Source: Diphasiastrum complanatum (lineage: Eukaryota > Streptophyta > Lycopodiopsida > Lycopodiales > Lycopodiaceae). From it: a DNA stretch of 64,000 bases. Position 1 is the first letter of the stretch, and every line of letters starts with the position of its first letter. The stretch covers positions 30,143,777 through 30,207,776 of the forward strand of contig CM055093.1 in the NCBI GenBank assembly GCA_029204225.1, read 5' to 3'. Positions 1-10,088 of the stretch are shown here, in pieces. Under the pieces are notes generated by a model, which worked only from the letters and a program-made list of their open reading frames with translations, ran no database searches and had not been told where the DNA came from. The position numbers and the translations under genes are program-made.

Positions 1-58
1 TCCAATCTCAGGAAAATATCGCAGTACATCGTGCATCTAAAGTTCACTTCAAGCAGTG

Positions 59-96
59 CATGTACTCAGTACTAGATCATGTACTCAGTACTAGAT
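59..96. repeat. 19-bp tandem duplication
   Basis: Two exact head-to-tail copies of catgtactcagtactagat at 59-77 and 78-96. The last 8 bases of the second copy (tactagat, 89-96) also serve as the left target duplication of the hAT-like element that starts at 97, so the duplication lies at the insertion site. Confidence 0.9.
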
Positions 97-924
97 CAGT
101 GCTTGCCAAAAACTTCTTTTTCAACCTAACACAAAACCTATTAAAATTTCTTTTGTAGGCTTTTTAACAACTCGTGGTCAAAAGCCTACAATTTCATAAT
201 GGAGAAGGCTTAAAAAAACAAATCTTTCAAAAAGGCTTTGATAAAAGTTTGGCTCATTGTTCAATAAAGTCAGCAAGTATAGGAATGGAATCTACATCTT
301 TTTCCAAAAATTGACTGTGTAAAAAAATTATAGGAAATTAACTTTTAACAAATCAACAACATTTTTTAGATGCAAGCAAAATTTTGTTTAATGTTTTCAA
401 ATGTAAGAAATTTTTGTGTAATAAAGTAGGCGGATTCATTAAGCCAATAGAATTAGTTAATAATGTAAATTTGTAAAATATTCTGCCGGAAGCAAATTGA
501 GATGCAAGATTCAGAAGAGAAGATTTTTGAAAAATCGACAACTTCTAAAAAACCACAAGAAATTAGGGTGATGCAATAATCAATATCAAAATGTTATAAA
601 ATTTTACATTTTGATTTTAATAATGATGAAGAAATACTTGTATAATTATTGTATTTTAAAAGAATTAAAATGAAATGCATTTGTTAACACTTTATTATGG
701 GCCACTCAAATAATGTATTAAATCCTAGAGTCATAATAATCATTTCTAAAACTAAACCAAAAATTTTTTATTTGAGAATAGAAACTTATAATTTAATTTT
801 TGATAGGCTCATAACCTATAAGTGCTCACACATGTAGGTTATGAAAACCTATAAAAATTTTCTTAGTAGGTGATTTAAAAATCCGGTAGGCTTTTAATGG
901 ATTATAGGTTTTTGGCAAGCATTG
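97..924. mobile_element. Non-autonomous hAT-like element (828 bp)
   Basis: The ends are imperfect terminal inverted repeats: CAGTGCTTGCCAAAAAC at 97 and, on the other strand, CAATGCTTGCCAAAAAC ending at 924. Both are flanked by an exact 8-bp duplication TACTAGAT (89-96 and 925-932). An 8-bp duplication with ends starting CA(G/A)TG is the signature of hAT transposons. The subterminal DNA on both sides carries loosely inverted words such as taggctttt and aacctat. The interior is very AT-rich and holds no credible transposase; the best frame (353-541, minus) is low-complexity. It must therefore rely on a transposase supplied elsewhere. Superfamily assignment is inferred from ends and duplication length only. 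Confidence 0.82.
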
Positions 925-1129
925 TACTAGATTTATGGTGCACACCTACTGCCCAAAGCTCAAGAATGCAAATAGGAATGGAATCAACATAATTTCCCAA
1001 AAACCATATCATGATATTTTTGACAGTTTTTCGTATAAACACATATACCCTTTTATAGTAATAGTCTTAAAAAAACTGAGAAGCTTTAGGAAATGAGGGA
1101 CACTATTACAAGAATTGTCCATTTAAACC

Positions 1130-2098
1130 TAGAACCAGTGCACCTCTTAACCTCATTGTCATACAACAACCAGCAGTTCCAACGGAGATGCCATCGGAAG
1201 GTCGACAATTCCACACTCCTATGTTAGTTGTTACGCGAGCATAGAAGGGAAAGGAAGTCGCTCCCTCACCAACACCATCGGTCATTGACGCCCAACCCTC
1301 AACTTCAGTGCCATATCCAAATGTAAGGGAAGAGAGAAGACAATACCAAAAAATATTTCACTGGGTACAGAAAGCACAAGCGGAGGAAAAAGAGCAAGAA
1401 AGAGACCATCCCACGGAACCTCCAGTCGACGTCGAACGGGAATCACAAATGGGCTCACCACTGCGCATTGATCAGAATGATCGGTTGCACCATTATGAAC
1501 CACCTTTTCACATGGTGGAGCCCGAGGAACCACGCACTGAAAGGCTCACAGTTTTATTGTCAAGCCATATTAGTTTACCACTCAGGGAACTACTACAGAA
1601 TGTACCACAAGCAAAAAGCCTTCTAGCCGAATGGGCCAAAGCCGATGAGGAGCCAGTAGCACCTGATCCCATATATTGTGTGGGCTATGATGAAACAAAT
1701 AACGTCCTCCACATTGGAGCAGCATGGGAAAGAAAGGAACACAACATCACTTTGCCAATCAAACACAAGAGATATGAGGACGAGGCGGCAGTGGTAGATG
1801 GAGGATCAGGTGTCAATTTGATCTTCACTACTTTATATGAAAAATGGGGTCTACAAGGATTGAAGCCAGCAAGATTCGCCATCAAGCTAGCAGATCAATT
1901 CTGTGTAAAACCAAAAGGTGTAGTTGCCAATATCCCCGTCAAGATAGCAGGCATGCAGTTTGTGATTACTTTTGTAGTCATGGATATACCTGAATCTCCA
2001 TCTGCATACCGAGTCTTACTGGGAAGACCATGGTTGAGGACTGCGCAAGAGTACACAATTGGGGTACAGGGAAACTCACCTTCGAGAACAGAGACACG
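1130..2098 (+). pseudogene. Gypsy gag tail and aspartic protease (G1)
   Basis: The open frame from 1308 continues upstream in frame to about 1130 across one stop. The first part is charged and proline-rich, like a gag tail. From about 1790 it is a retropepsin: active-site segment VDGGSGVN, hydrophobic flap region (FVVMDIPES) and the C-terminal LLGRPWL signature. The protease would cut the gag-pol polyprotein. After about 2050 the family ending (KLTFENRDT-like) lies in another frame, so a small frameshift precedes the deletion junction near 2098. DGGS instead of D-T/S-G is shared with the protease of G2 and occurs in plant gypsy proteases, so it is not taken as loss of the active site. Confidence 0.75.
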
Positions 2099-2434
2099 TC
2101 TTAATGAGTCCAAATCTCTACAGCTACGCCACGAAGCTCTGCATAAACTCTGTGAAACACACTTACTAGTTGTGCATGCACTGGCAGCTGAAAAGGAAAG
2201 ACGCAAAGCTTGGCATGATCACAGATTAAAAAGAAGGATCTTCGTTCAGGAGATCTGGTCCTGATGTATAAAACCAAGGCGATAAAGGGGAAGTTAAAAC
2301 TCACTGGCGAAGGTCCTTATAGGATCAAAAAAATTCTTAATCATGGAGCCGTGAACTTAGAAAAGCTAGATGGGACGCCATTCGACACACCCATCAACGG
2401 TAGTCGGTTGCACAAGTACTGGCCACCACAGTGA
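2099..2434 (+). pseudogene. Gypsy integrase C-terminal region (G1)
   Basis: Closely matches 49440-49782 of G4: a helical segment (LRHEALHKLCETHLLVV), then a tail beginning LMYKTKAIK and ending in NGSRLHKYWPP before a stop. This is the DNA-binding C-terminal part of a gypsy integrase. It is fused directly to the protease end at about 2098, so roughly 3 kb of pol has been deleted. The frame changes near 2240. Confidence 0.75.
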
Positions 2435-3528
2435 GACAAATCTAGATTGGGGGTGGCACGTTACAAAAAGCTAATCTACTCAGCCATCACCGCTAGATCT
2501 AAGGAGATTAAGCCAAATCAAGCTAAATCCATCAAGATTCAGCCAGATCTGGCAAGATCGGAAAAATCCATCAGAATCCAAAGAGGATCCAAATTCTGAT
2601 AGGATCAAAAAGAAAGCAGATCATCAGATTGACTGATGGATATACTACCAAGAATCCATCAGAACTTCCAGAGAACTACCAACAGTCAGATCAAGTCTGG
2701 ATGAAGCTGATTACCAGTTTACAAAAGGTAAAAATCATAAAATCTCGAGATCTCGTCAAAAAACACTCTGAAAGAGCACTTTTTTCATGATTTTTTGAGA
2801 TCCCCTGGGAGATAGCTCTTGAGAATTGGATAGTCACCAGATCTGACCTAGATGCATCCACGAAAATCTCTACGAGAGTTCTTGATGGAGGAATCATTAT
2901 TTTTTAGTGTATGCGAGAGTTCCTAGAAGCTGAATTTTCATAACCCTCGCAGAGCATCAAGATCATCTTACCAACCCTCGCAAGGTGCCTAAATAGAATC
3001 AGAACAGTAAAATTAGCCTGCCTACATGGTTTGATCTTGAGAATCCAATCACATGAACAAGTTGTGCAAGACATCACTTCTTGCAAGAGTTGAACCCTCG
3101 CAGACAGTCTGAACCCTCGCAGAACCTTCGCATAGCAGCCAAATCACCTTTTGGACTCTTGCAGACTTTTCTGAGGTCTTAGAATTTTGTAAAGAAGGTG
3201 TCTGCCAAAATTTGGGTGGAACTGAACAAGGGAAAGTGAATTTCACCTAATACGCACTCTAAATTCCGCTATATAAGACCTAAATTCGAGTCATTTGTCA
3301 CCTTTGCTAGAGAACTCTGCCGAAATTTATTCTGAAATTACCAAGTTCTCTGTTTGCAACCAAACTTCCTACCAACTGTCATTTGATATTACTGAACACC
3401 AATTTGCGCTCTGAACTACACTCCTTGTCTTCCAACACTCGTTATTCTCAGTTTTCTACCATTTTCACATCTTTTTCCATTCTCCACCATTTTTCTTACT
3501 TTTCCGACCTCTAATCATCACTGCTATC
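2435..3528 (+). repeat. 3' UTR and LTR-like region of G1
   Basis: Non-coding. Positions 2880-3240 match 49850-50187 downstream of G4, with the same recurring word aaccctcgcaga and the ending aaaatttgggtggaactgagcaa. The 5' part (2460-2700) is rich in repeats of agatct/atcaagatc. A TATA box sits at 3270, as expected of an LTR promoter, followed by a pyrimidine-rich leader to the ATG at 3529. Exact LTR ends were not resolved because no second complete copy is present. Confidence 0.55.
3270..3277 (+). promoter_or_regulatory. TATA box in LTR-like region
   Basis: tatataag, followed by a CT-rich leader and an ATG about 250 bp downstream. Typical of a plant LTR promoter; position and context are the only evidence. 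Confidence 0.5.
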
Positions 3529-4083
3529 ATGGCCTCCTCATCCTCTGAAGACTCTGGTGCCAAACAGGTGATCCAGCGTGACATCCCCGAGGCCACACAG
3601 ATTTGGCCTCTACCCTCTGACACTCTGATCCAACCATGCCTACATACAACCAACCCCCTTTGGTGCAATGGAGTGTTGATCGCTGTCCCCATGCATTTTC
3701 AGAACTCGAAAATCCACACAGTAGGTAATCATCACTCGCCCAGGCCAAACAAGCCCTCAAGGCGTGCCAAAAATTCATGGACGCGAAGGCTTAGCCCACC
3801 CCCGTGGTAATTCCACCGCCACCTAATTTTGACACTGCACAGGCTAGTACTAGCCAAGATCAAAGCCAACAGGCAACAAGGGGATCTCAAACAGATCAAG
3901 GGTCCGAAGACCAAGACCAAGGGCAGACGGATACGGCTGTTGAGACGTGAGACTAGAGCCAAGGCACATCATCCAGAGGTTCGCACATGATATCTTCCAG
4001 CAGGGCCTTCCGAAGATCGAAGTCCGTGGAGGAGAAAATCAATGAATTTTTATCAAAGTATCCCCACGAGTCATCTCGAGGCG
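3529..4083 (+). pseudogene. Gypsy-like gag N-terminal fragment
   Basis: An open frame starts MASSSSEDSG at 3529 and runs to 3810. A second frame from about 3740 continues with a Q/S/D-rich stretch and ends with a basic helical segment (RAFRRSKSVEEKINEFL, about 4000-4055). The composition and position after a TATA-bearing LTR-like stretch fit a gag start, broken by a frameshift near 3740 and stops near 3785 and 3950. It has no zinc knuckle. It could instead be an extra ORF downstream of pol, as may also be the case at 19982-20374. Confidence 0.4.
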
Positions 4084-4510
4084 GTTGGTAGATATCATTT
4101 TCTGCTCAGACAATCAAGGGCAAAGAACTGCAAGCGTTACCCGTCTTTTGATTGTGTTTTCCATTTCTTTCTATTTTCATGTTTATTGTTTGCCATAGTG
4201 AATGTTTTTCCATTAGCAAGCATAAGGAGCATTTGAGCTAACCTCCACCCTCACTCTCTATCTCTCTCTCTTTCTCTCTTCTCTTCTCAACCTCATCTTT
4301 TCTATCCCTTCCCTTCACCCAAATCATGATGAATGTTAGTCTAGAGTAATAGAGTTAAAGGAGAGTAGTCTTAGTGGTGAGTAGAGTTAAGAGAGAAAGT
4401 AGGAAATTAACTAAAAGTAACATCTATGCATAGTTAGGTACCTATCCAGTGATCTAACCCTTGTTGACAGGCGGGAGGGCTATACTACACGAGATCTTCG
4501 ACCCTACATG
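4084..4510. other. No gene seen; CT-rich stretch
   Basis: Nothing coding recognised. Contains a pyrimidine-rich tract (ctctctatctctctctc, about 4250-4330) and then plain AT-rich DNA up to the border of copia fragment C5. Confidence 0.6.
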
Positions 4511-5118
4511 GCCTTGATGTCAATTTCCATATTGACAATTGTGTGATCAAGAAGGATGGTGAGATCCTTGCATATGGATCTAGATATGGAGGAATCTACA
4601 AATTGAACACAAGAGAGAGTGCAAAATCTCTTGATGTTGCTTATGTATCCAAGTCTTCAAAGGAGGATGATCACACAAGATGCACATTTCTTCTTTCTTC
4701 AAGATTCATAGTGCATGATTATTTCCTATCATTCAAAGCATATGTTGAGATGGAATTCTCATTGAAGATCAAAGCTTTGAGGAGTGGTGGAGCTCTTGGA
4801 GGAAATACACCATATGAAGTATTATTCAAGAAGCCTAAGGATGATTACCTTAGTGTCTTTGGAGGTTCTTTCTTTGCAGATATTCCCTTGGAAATAAGGG
4901 GATGGATGATCCAAGCTCATGGATCATGGTTGGATGCTTATCCACCAAGGAGGCCTATAAAGCCATTATACTCTCTATTTCAAAAGTGATTGAGAGTGAA
5001 TATATCATACTTTATGAAGATCTACATTCAATCTTTGAAGGGGTCGATCTCAAGATGCGTCTCAAATCATATCTATTGAAGATTATCAAGATGTGATGGG
5101 GTCGAGGTTTGAGGAGGA
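4511..5118 (+). pseudogene. Copia fragment C5 (PR end and IN tail, to PPT)
   Basis: Matches 34369-34945 of copia C3 along its length at DNA level: protease/pre-integrase part (CVIKKDGEILAYGSR), then a worn integrase tail (PYEVLFKKPKDD, LEIRGWM, FSISKVIESEYIILYED). It enters abruptly near 4511 with no protease start, and no RT follows. Instead it ends in the purine tract gtttgaggaggag at 5106-5118, which in C3 lies just before the 3' LTR. So C5 is the 3' end of a C3-related, RT-less element. One frameshift lies near 4900 and stops follow. Confidence 0.75.
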
Positions 5119-5588
5119 GTGTCGCGGCATACCAACAACAAAATGATTGATATTTGTAGTATAAACGGGTATCGTTCCTACTAGAGAGCAATAAAAAGGC
5201 TAATACTATCATTATTAGTGCAAAACAGAGAATAACCAAGAATGAATGGAGTGGAGAGGAGAAGTGATTGCAAACTGGTCATCAACAGATGTTTCCACAA
5301 GGGGCTGCCAGTACAACCTTGCAAAGAAGACAAAACACCCAGGAGAAAGATAATGAATACTTCTTTATGGTTTTCATATTCAAATGGGAGTGAACTCAAG
5401 GAAGCAAATACTTCGGCAGAGAAGAAGCTACACTATGAAATATGTTCCTTTATCTTGACAGTAGCTTATCGTGAATCTAACTCCTATGACTTGCACAAAT
5501 CATAAGATTGTAGGCTAGAAACACTTCACTAGACAATTCCAGTCCAAACACTATGTAATAAGCATTAGCATACAGTGCCATAAACTTT
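5119..5588. other. Possible LTR start after C5; otherwise no gene
   Basis: The purine tract of C5 is followed by TGTCGCGGCATACC, a possible LTR start, but it does not resemble the C3 LTR and no second copy is seen here. The short open frames (for example 5242-5505) show no recognisable domain. Confidence 0.35.
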
Positions 5589-5699
5589 CTATATTAACCA
5601 ATAAGTAAAGTAAATGAAACTCATTAACAAGCAAGAAAGATTAATAAAAATGATTATTATATAATAGAAGCAAATGAGACGAATGTAGCAAGAATTTAC

Positions 5700-6171
5700 C
5701 ATAGGATGAATGCCATGTTGAGCAAGATGGTCCACCAAGGCATTGTAGCCTTGTTGGTACCCAATCTTATATTCGGCATTCATGTATTTTCTCCCAAAAT
5801 CTCTTTGCTATACAAACATGAATGCAATCCTTTAGATACAAAACATAATTAGTAATAAAAAAACATTACTAAAGTAATTATAATAAAATCAAACTAAAAA
5901 AGTAAAACTTACAAATTGGGCTTGTGAGTATGGAGCTATCATCTTCTAAATTATAAAACAAATTGGATGATTCCTCCGATGGGACATCCATCGAAGGATT
6001 ACCTCTATTGGAATCGGACTCCTCTTCGGAAAGACAAAGATGTTTCAATCTTTGTCTCTCATTGGGAGATATTGAACCATAAAAGTCCGCAATCCGATCG
6101 GAACCGGATCTTCCTCTTGCACTAGAAGAAGATCTTGGTCTTCTCCTAGAACCACTACCACTAGAAGACAT
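5700..6171 (-). CDS. Two-exon gene fragment, unknown function
   Basis: Exon 1 runs from the ATG at 6171 to a consensus GTAAGT donor (5907-5912) and encodes about 86 residues: a Ser/Arg/Gly-rich start (SGSGSRRRPRSSSSARGRSG), then an acidic serine-rich part. A second coding block (5700-5800, or from 5807) contains GYQQGYNALVDHLAQHGI, preceded by AG acceptors and followed by another GTAAAT donor at 5698-5699. Using the AG before 5800 keeps the frame (phase 1). More exons may lie further left but I could not find them. I do not recognise the protein; a host gene or the accessory gene of a DNA transposon are both possible. The leader is packed with GA and GT microsatellite (6175-6493). Confidence 0.42.
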
Positions 6172-6295
6172 TGTGTGTGTAAAGAGGGAGAGAAAGAGAG
6201 AGAGATATTCTTAACAAATGGAAAGAAAAAAAGAGAGAGCTTGAGAAAAAGAGAAAGCTTGAGAAAGAGAGAGCTTAAGAAAAGTAAAATTTCAA

Positions 6296-6497
<202 letters not shown>

Positions 6498-6781
6498 ATC
6501 ACTAACACAGCAATAACAAAGAAACACTAAGCAAAAAACTAGTGAAGAAATGCGTTAAAAAATGCTCTATTTAAAGCATTTTTTGGATTCAAGTTTGTGT
6601 GGCACTGCCACGACAAAAGACAATATTGGTATTACCAAGATATCTGCCGATGTTGGTGGTTCGACCACTTTATTGGGTGAGTATTTTCTTTAACTGGGGG
6701 AAGCACATGAGTTAGCCATCTTTCTTGGCTTAGTGACATGGCTAGCATGCATATAAAACATGGGCGGGGGAGGACAACAAG

Positions 6782-7622
6782 TGTCAGAAATGGTGAACTC
6801 CTGCAACTTTGCCGCAACACGAACACGAAGCGAAGGTCAAACGAGAACAATTCGCGAAAGTCAACATGCCTTGACTTGAAGGCGAATGATTTGTGAATCA
6901 TTCGTGAATCGTAAATATACCTCTAGGACCGCAAACCGCAAAGGGATGCAAAACAAAAAGTTACAAAAGAAACGAAAAGAACGAAAGCAAACGAAGGAAA
7001 CAAAATAAACGAAGGGAAACTTTTCACGCTGCTAGCTGGCAGCTCAATGGGCTTGGAGTCGTAGACTTCATGCCCAGGTGAAACGAGTGACAACGACGAA
7101 GAGTGACTGATTAGTTGATTAGCGTTAACTAGTCTTGTGATTTCTGCGTTTAGCCATCTTGTAAAATCCACACCGTAGAGATATAAACTATTCTTTTTGG
7201 ATCATAAAAACAGAAGAGGATAGACAAAATTTCTGTAAGAGACAGAGAGAGAGACGTAGTGAGTAGAGCAGAAAAGAAAAAGACTAGAAACAAAAGAGCT
7301 GTGCATGAAAGTCTGCCAACGAGCAGAACATAGCGAAAGAGTAGAGTGTCATTCCGCCAACAAACGAGACATTGACGATCTCGCTCTAAAATTAACTGAT
7401 AATACAGTCGCTCTATTTTTGTGCATCTCCTTGTCTTGTGCTGTATGTCTTGGTTGCTAGAATGAAATGTGTTCCGTGATGTGCAGTCACGTGTCTAGGT
7501 TTCCGTGAAGCTTCCGCGCAAAAGAAAATTCAAAGACACAAAATTGTTTGCAAATACAAAAATGCAAATGAAAAAGAAATAGTTTCGCTTTCGCGACACT
7601 AAACAGTTTCGCTTCTATGACA
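6782..7622 (+). repeat. Probable 5' LTR of copia C1
   Basis: Ends in ...cttctatgaca directly before a tRNA-Met primer site. A candidate start TGTCAGAAATGG at 6782 would give matching inverted ends TGTCA/TGACA. Inside are purine-rich and gaacg/gcgaa-rich words. No second copy is in the window, so the 5' end is a proposal. Confidence 0.5.
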
Positions 7623-7634
7623 TGGTATCAGAGC
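7623..7634 (+). promoter_or_regulatory. Primer binding site of copia C1
   Basis: TGGTATCAGAGC, complementary to the 3' end of plant initiator tRNA-Met, the usual copia minus-strand primer. It abuts the LTR end CA. Confidence 0.88.
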
Positions 7635-7688
7635 ACACAGGTTTTCACTACTGATATCCCAGCAGTGATTCTTCCAGACAACACCATA

Positions 7689-8230
7689 TGGCTACAACAA
7701 TCTAGACAAGATTAGCAATCAGTCTTGATGGCGCAAATCACAGAATCTGGAAATTCAAAATCAAAACAGTTCTGAAGAGCGAAGGCATCTAGTCGGTGAT
7801 TGAACTCTCAGAGGTGCAGTCCAGAGGGAGACCCGAGGAGAGCTGAATGGATCAAAAAAGATGAGCGCGCAATGGCGATCATCGTTTCATCCATAAATGA
7901 AGATCTACTCTGTAGATTGAAGACTGCAAGACCAGCCATGCAGCGTGGAAAAGATTAAAACAGAAGTATGAAGTGAGGACTGCAACTTCAGTCATGCACC
8001 TTCACAATCAACTGCAATCCATACGATGGGATGGCAACCAATTAGATCAGCACGTTGAGAAAATCAGAACGATCTTCGCTCAGCTTGCTGCATCAGGACA
8101 GGATCACTAGGTCCCAGCACCACAGCAGCTGATGCACTTCATGAAATCTCTATCGATGTCCTTTCAGCCACTGAGAATGCTCATATTGAGTCTACCAGAT
8201 ATGGCATTCGATAAGGCAGTCAATCTTAAA
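7689..8230 (+). pseudogene. Copia gag (UBN2-type), degenerate (C1)
   Basis: Conceptual translation in shifting frames gives the copia gag signature: NHRIWKFKIKTVL near 7735, EWIKKDERAMAIIV near 7845, then a helix (LKQKYEVRTATSVMHLHNQL) and a region like FMKSLSMSFQPLRMLILSLP near 8140. Gag packages the element RNA. Several stops and frameshifts (7788, 7957, 8109) break it. Coding then runs into gypsy-type gag without any copia pol, so C1 is only a 5' end. Confidence 0.65.
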
Positions 8231-8348
8231 GATGTGATGACCGATGTTATCCGTGAAGATATGATCAACTTAAAGATGTGATGACCGATGCTATCTTAAA
8301 GATATGATCAACTTAAAGATGTGATGACCAATGCTATCCGTGAAGAAG
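8225..8348 (+). repeat. 44-bp tandem triplication at copia/gypsy junction
   Basis: Three consecutive units beginning cttaaagatgtgatgacc at 8225, 8269 and 8312 (44, 43 and 37 bp). They sit exactly where copia gag similarity stops and gypsy gag begins, suggesting slippage or template switching at the join. Confidence 0.85.
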
Positions 8349-8461
8349 AAGAAGGTTCCGACGATGAATTAGATCGTCGTGAAAAGAAATCTAAGAATCC
8401 GGACCGTCCTAATCACCCGAAGTCTGACAATATTGCTTAGTCTTTTGAACTTCTACATCAA

Positions 8462-9110
8462 ATGGAAACCTGGCAAAAAGCTCAACAATCTCATATGGAT
8501 AAACTCACTGCCAATTTTCAAACCGCCATGAAACATATTGTTGAGAAAAAAATGTCTGGTTTTCAATCTGCTCACAACATCACACTGCTAATGAATGCCC
8601 TCAACTGTGAAATCATTTCCCAGCAGCCACCAGACCCACCATTTATCGAGCTTACCGCCCTTACCCGCCACAACAACCTGTTCCACGACCAGGGGTTTAC
8701 CAGCCACGACCACCTCCACCAAATCAATACCCATCCCCACGTCAACAGTTTGTTGTTAACCAACCTGCCCCACAAAACGTTGTCCATCATCTTGATCCGA
8801 ATATCATCGATCCGGCCACCTACTATGTGGAAGACAATACTCAACCGCAATACTCTACTGAAACGGTTGTTTACTATACCTATGATTCTAATGCTCAACC
8901 GGTGGATCCCAATGCCCAAGCTTACAATCCAAACCAAGCTGTCTTTGCCGCACATCAACTACCCACAATACGAGGATGTTTTATCTGTGCCGGTAAACAT
9001 CCTAGTATTCGTTGCCCAGATAAACTTTGCTTTCCTCCAGCTTGTGAAATCTATGGTATTGAACATCACGTAAAGGACTGCCCATCCCGATCTAAGCCAG
9101 CCACTCCTGT
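8462..9110 (+). pseudogene. Gypsy gag with nucleocapsid (G2)
   Basis: The first frame (8462-9073) begins METWQKAQQSHMDKL, a coiled helical gag segment. The frame from 8827 carries the nucleocapsid: a first knuckle CFICAGKHPSIRC (C-X2-C-X3-H-X4-C, near 8977) and a second one with the second cysteine changed to tyrosine (CEIYGIEHHVKDC). Nucleocapsid knuckles bind element RNA. Overlapping frames at 8827-9073 show a frameshift, so a full gag cannot be made from this copy. A proline/glutamine-rich linker precedes the knuckles. Confidence 0.7.
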
Positions 9111-10088
9111 CTGTTTAGTGCAAGTAGAAATCTTACCAATCGAAACACATCCTGCTTGGGTCTTGACTCGGGCACAAACCCAACGCCAAGCCCCTACACT
9201 TGCACCCAGCAAAACTCAATCGCAAGTTGTTCCTCCAAGTGATGATTCAACCCCGATAGTTTACCCTCACCCATCTGAAGAAATTCAACTGCATCATGAG
9301 TATTGCCATCAAATCTGCAATGTCGACCAACGATCTTCCTCTTCCCATAAAGTACCTCACAAGCTCTTTGAAAGCAAAACCCTTGAAGGTACCAAAGTTT
9401 GGGAGATTTACTACAAGCCAATGTCACTCTTCCCTTCCATGTACTCTGGAAGCATGCTGGCCAGTGGAAACAACAGATCCAATCCAATACCACCACCACT
9501 ATTGACGAGTTGCCTGAAACGCCCTTACATCTAACCAATCCACTCAACGAATGAGGCAACATCAAAATCCCAGCTACCCATCATCAATCCCGTGAAGTTT
9601 TAGCAGTACTCGATGGAGGTTCCGAGGTTAATATCATTTTCACATCCCTCATGATGGAATGGAATTTGAGAGACAAGCTAGCCAAACCTACTTGTCAGCT
9701 TCGGATGGCTGATCAAAGTGTGGTCCGACCTACCAGTTTCCTTCCGCACGTGCTGATCAAACTAGGAGGTCTCAAGTTTTATGTTGATCTTGTAGTACTT
9801 GATATTCCCAATAATGCCTATTCTTATGAATTACTACTTGGTCATCTGTGGCTCACCAATGCACGAGTCGTTCATGGAGCAAAGGCCGAGTCACTTTTGG
9901 AAATCGTGACAATTTTGTCACCATTGACTCAATGGGTGAACTCAAACCTGCATGCATCCATGACGAGAGATCCTCAACCACCAACTCAGTATTTGAGCCA
10001 TACCAATCCAGCCACGAAAAAGGTCATTATGTTAAATCTACTGATATCATAAACTGAAGTCATAGTCTCGCTACCATTGATTGTGTGA
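9111..10088 (+). pseudogene. Gypsy linker and aspartic protease (G2)
   Basis: After the nucleocapsid the frame continues as a hydrophilic linker to 9534. The protease follows in a different frame from about 9560. Its active site LDGGSEVN (Asp codon 9612-9614) is followed by a flap-like region and ELLLGHLWL near 9830 (LLGRPWL in relatives, so Arg-Pro is changed to His-Leu). The natural ending (RVTFGNRD-like) lies in a second frame at 9848-10057, so at least two frameshifts are present. It would process the polyprotein. Confidence 0.7.

Larger units (their letters stand above)
1130..4083 (+). mobile_element. Gypsy remnant G1 (gag/PR + IN tail + LTR-like + gag start)
   Basis: Broken Ty3/gypsy element. 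The order is gag C-terminal/protease coding (1130-2098), integrase C-terminal coding (2099-2434), a 3' non-coding and LTR-like stretch (2435-3528) matching 49783-50187 of G4, then a gag-like start (3529-4083). Reverse transcriptase, RNase H and the integrase core are missing between protease and integrase tail. A gag start after an LTR-like stretch suggests that the LTR is shared by two tandem elements, or that a recombined element is present. No target duplication could be defined. Confidence 0.7.

Noticed and set aside
9612-9614. DGG instead of DTG/DSG in the gypsy protease as loss of active site
   Set aside because: The same DGGS is present in G1 and is a known variant in plant gypsy proteases; the catalytic Asp is kept.
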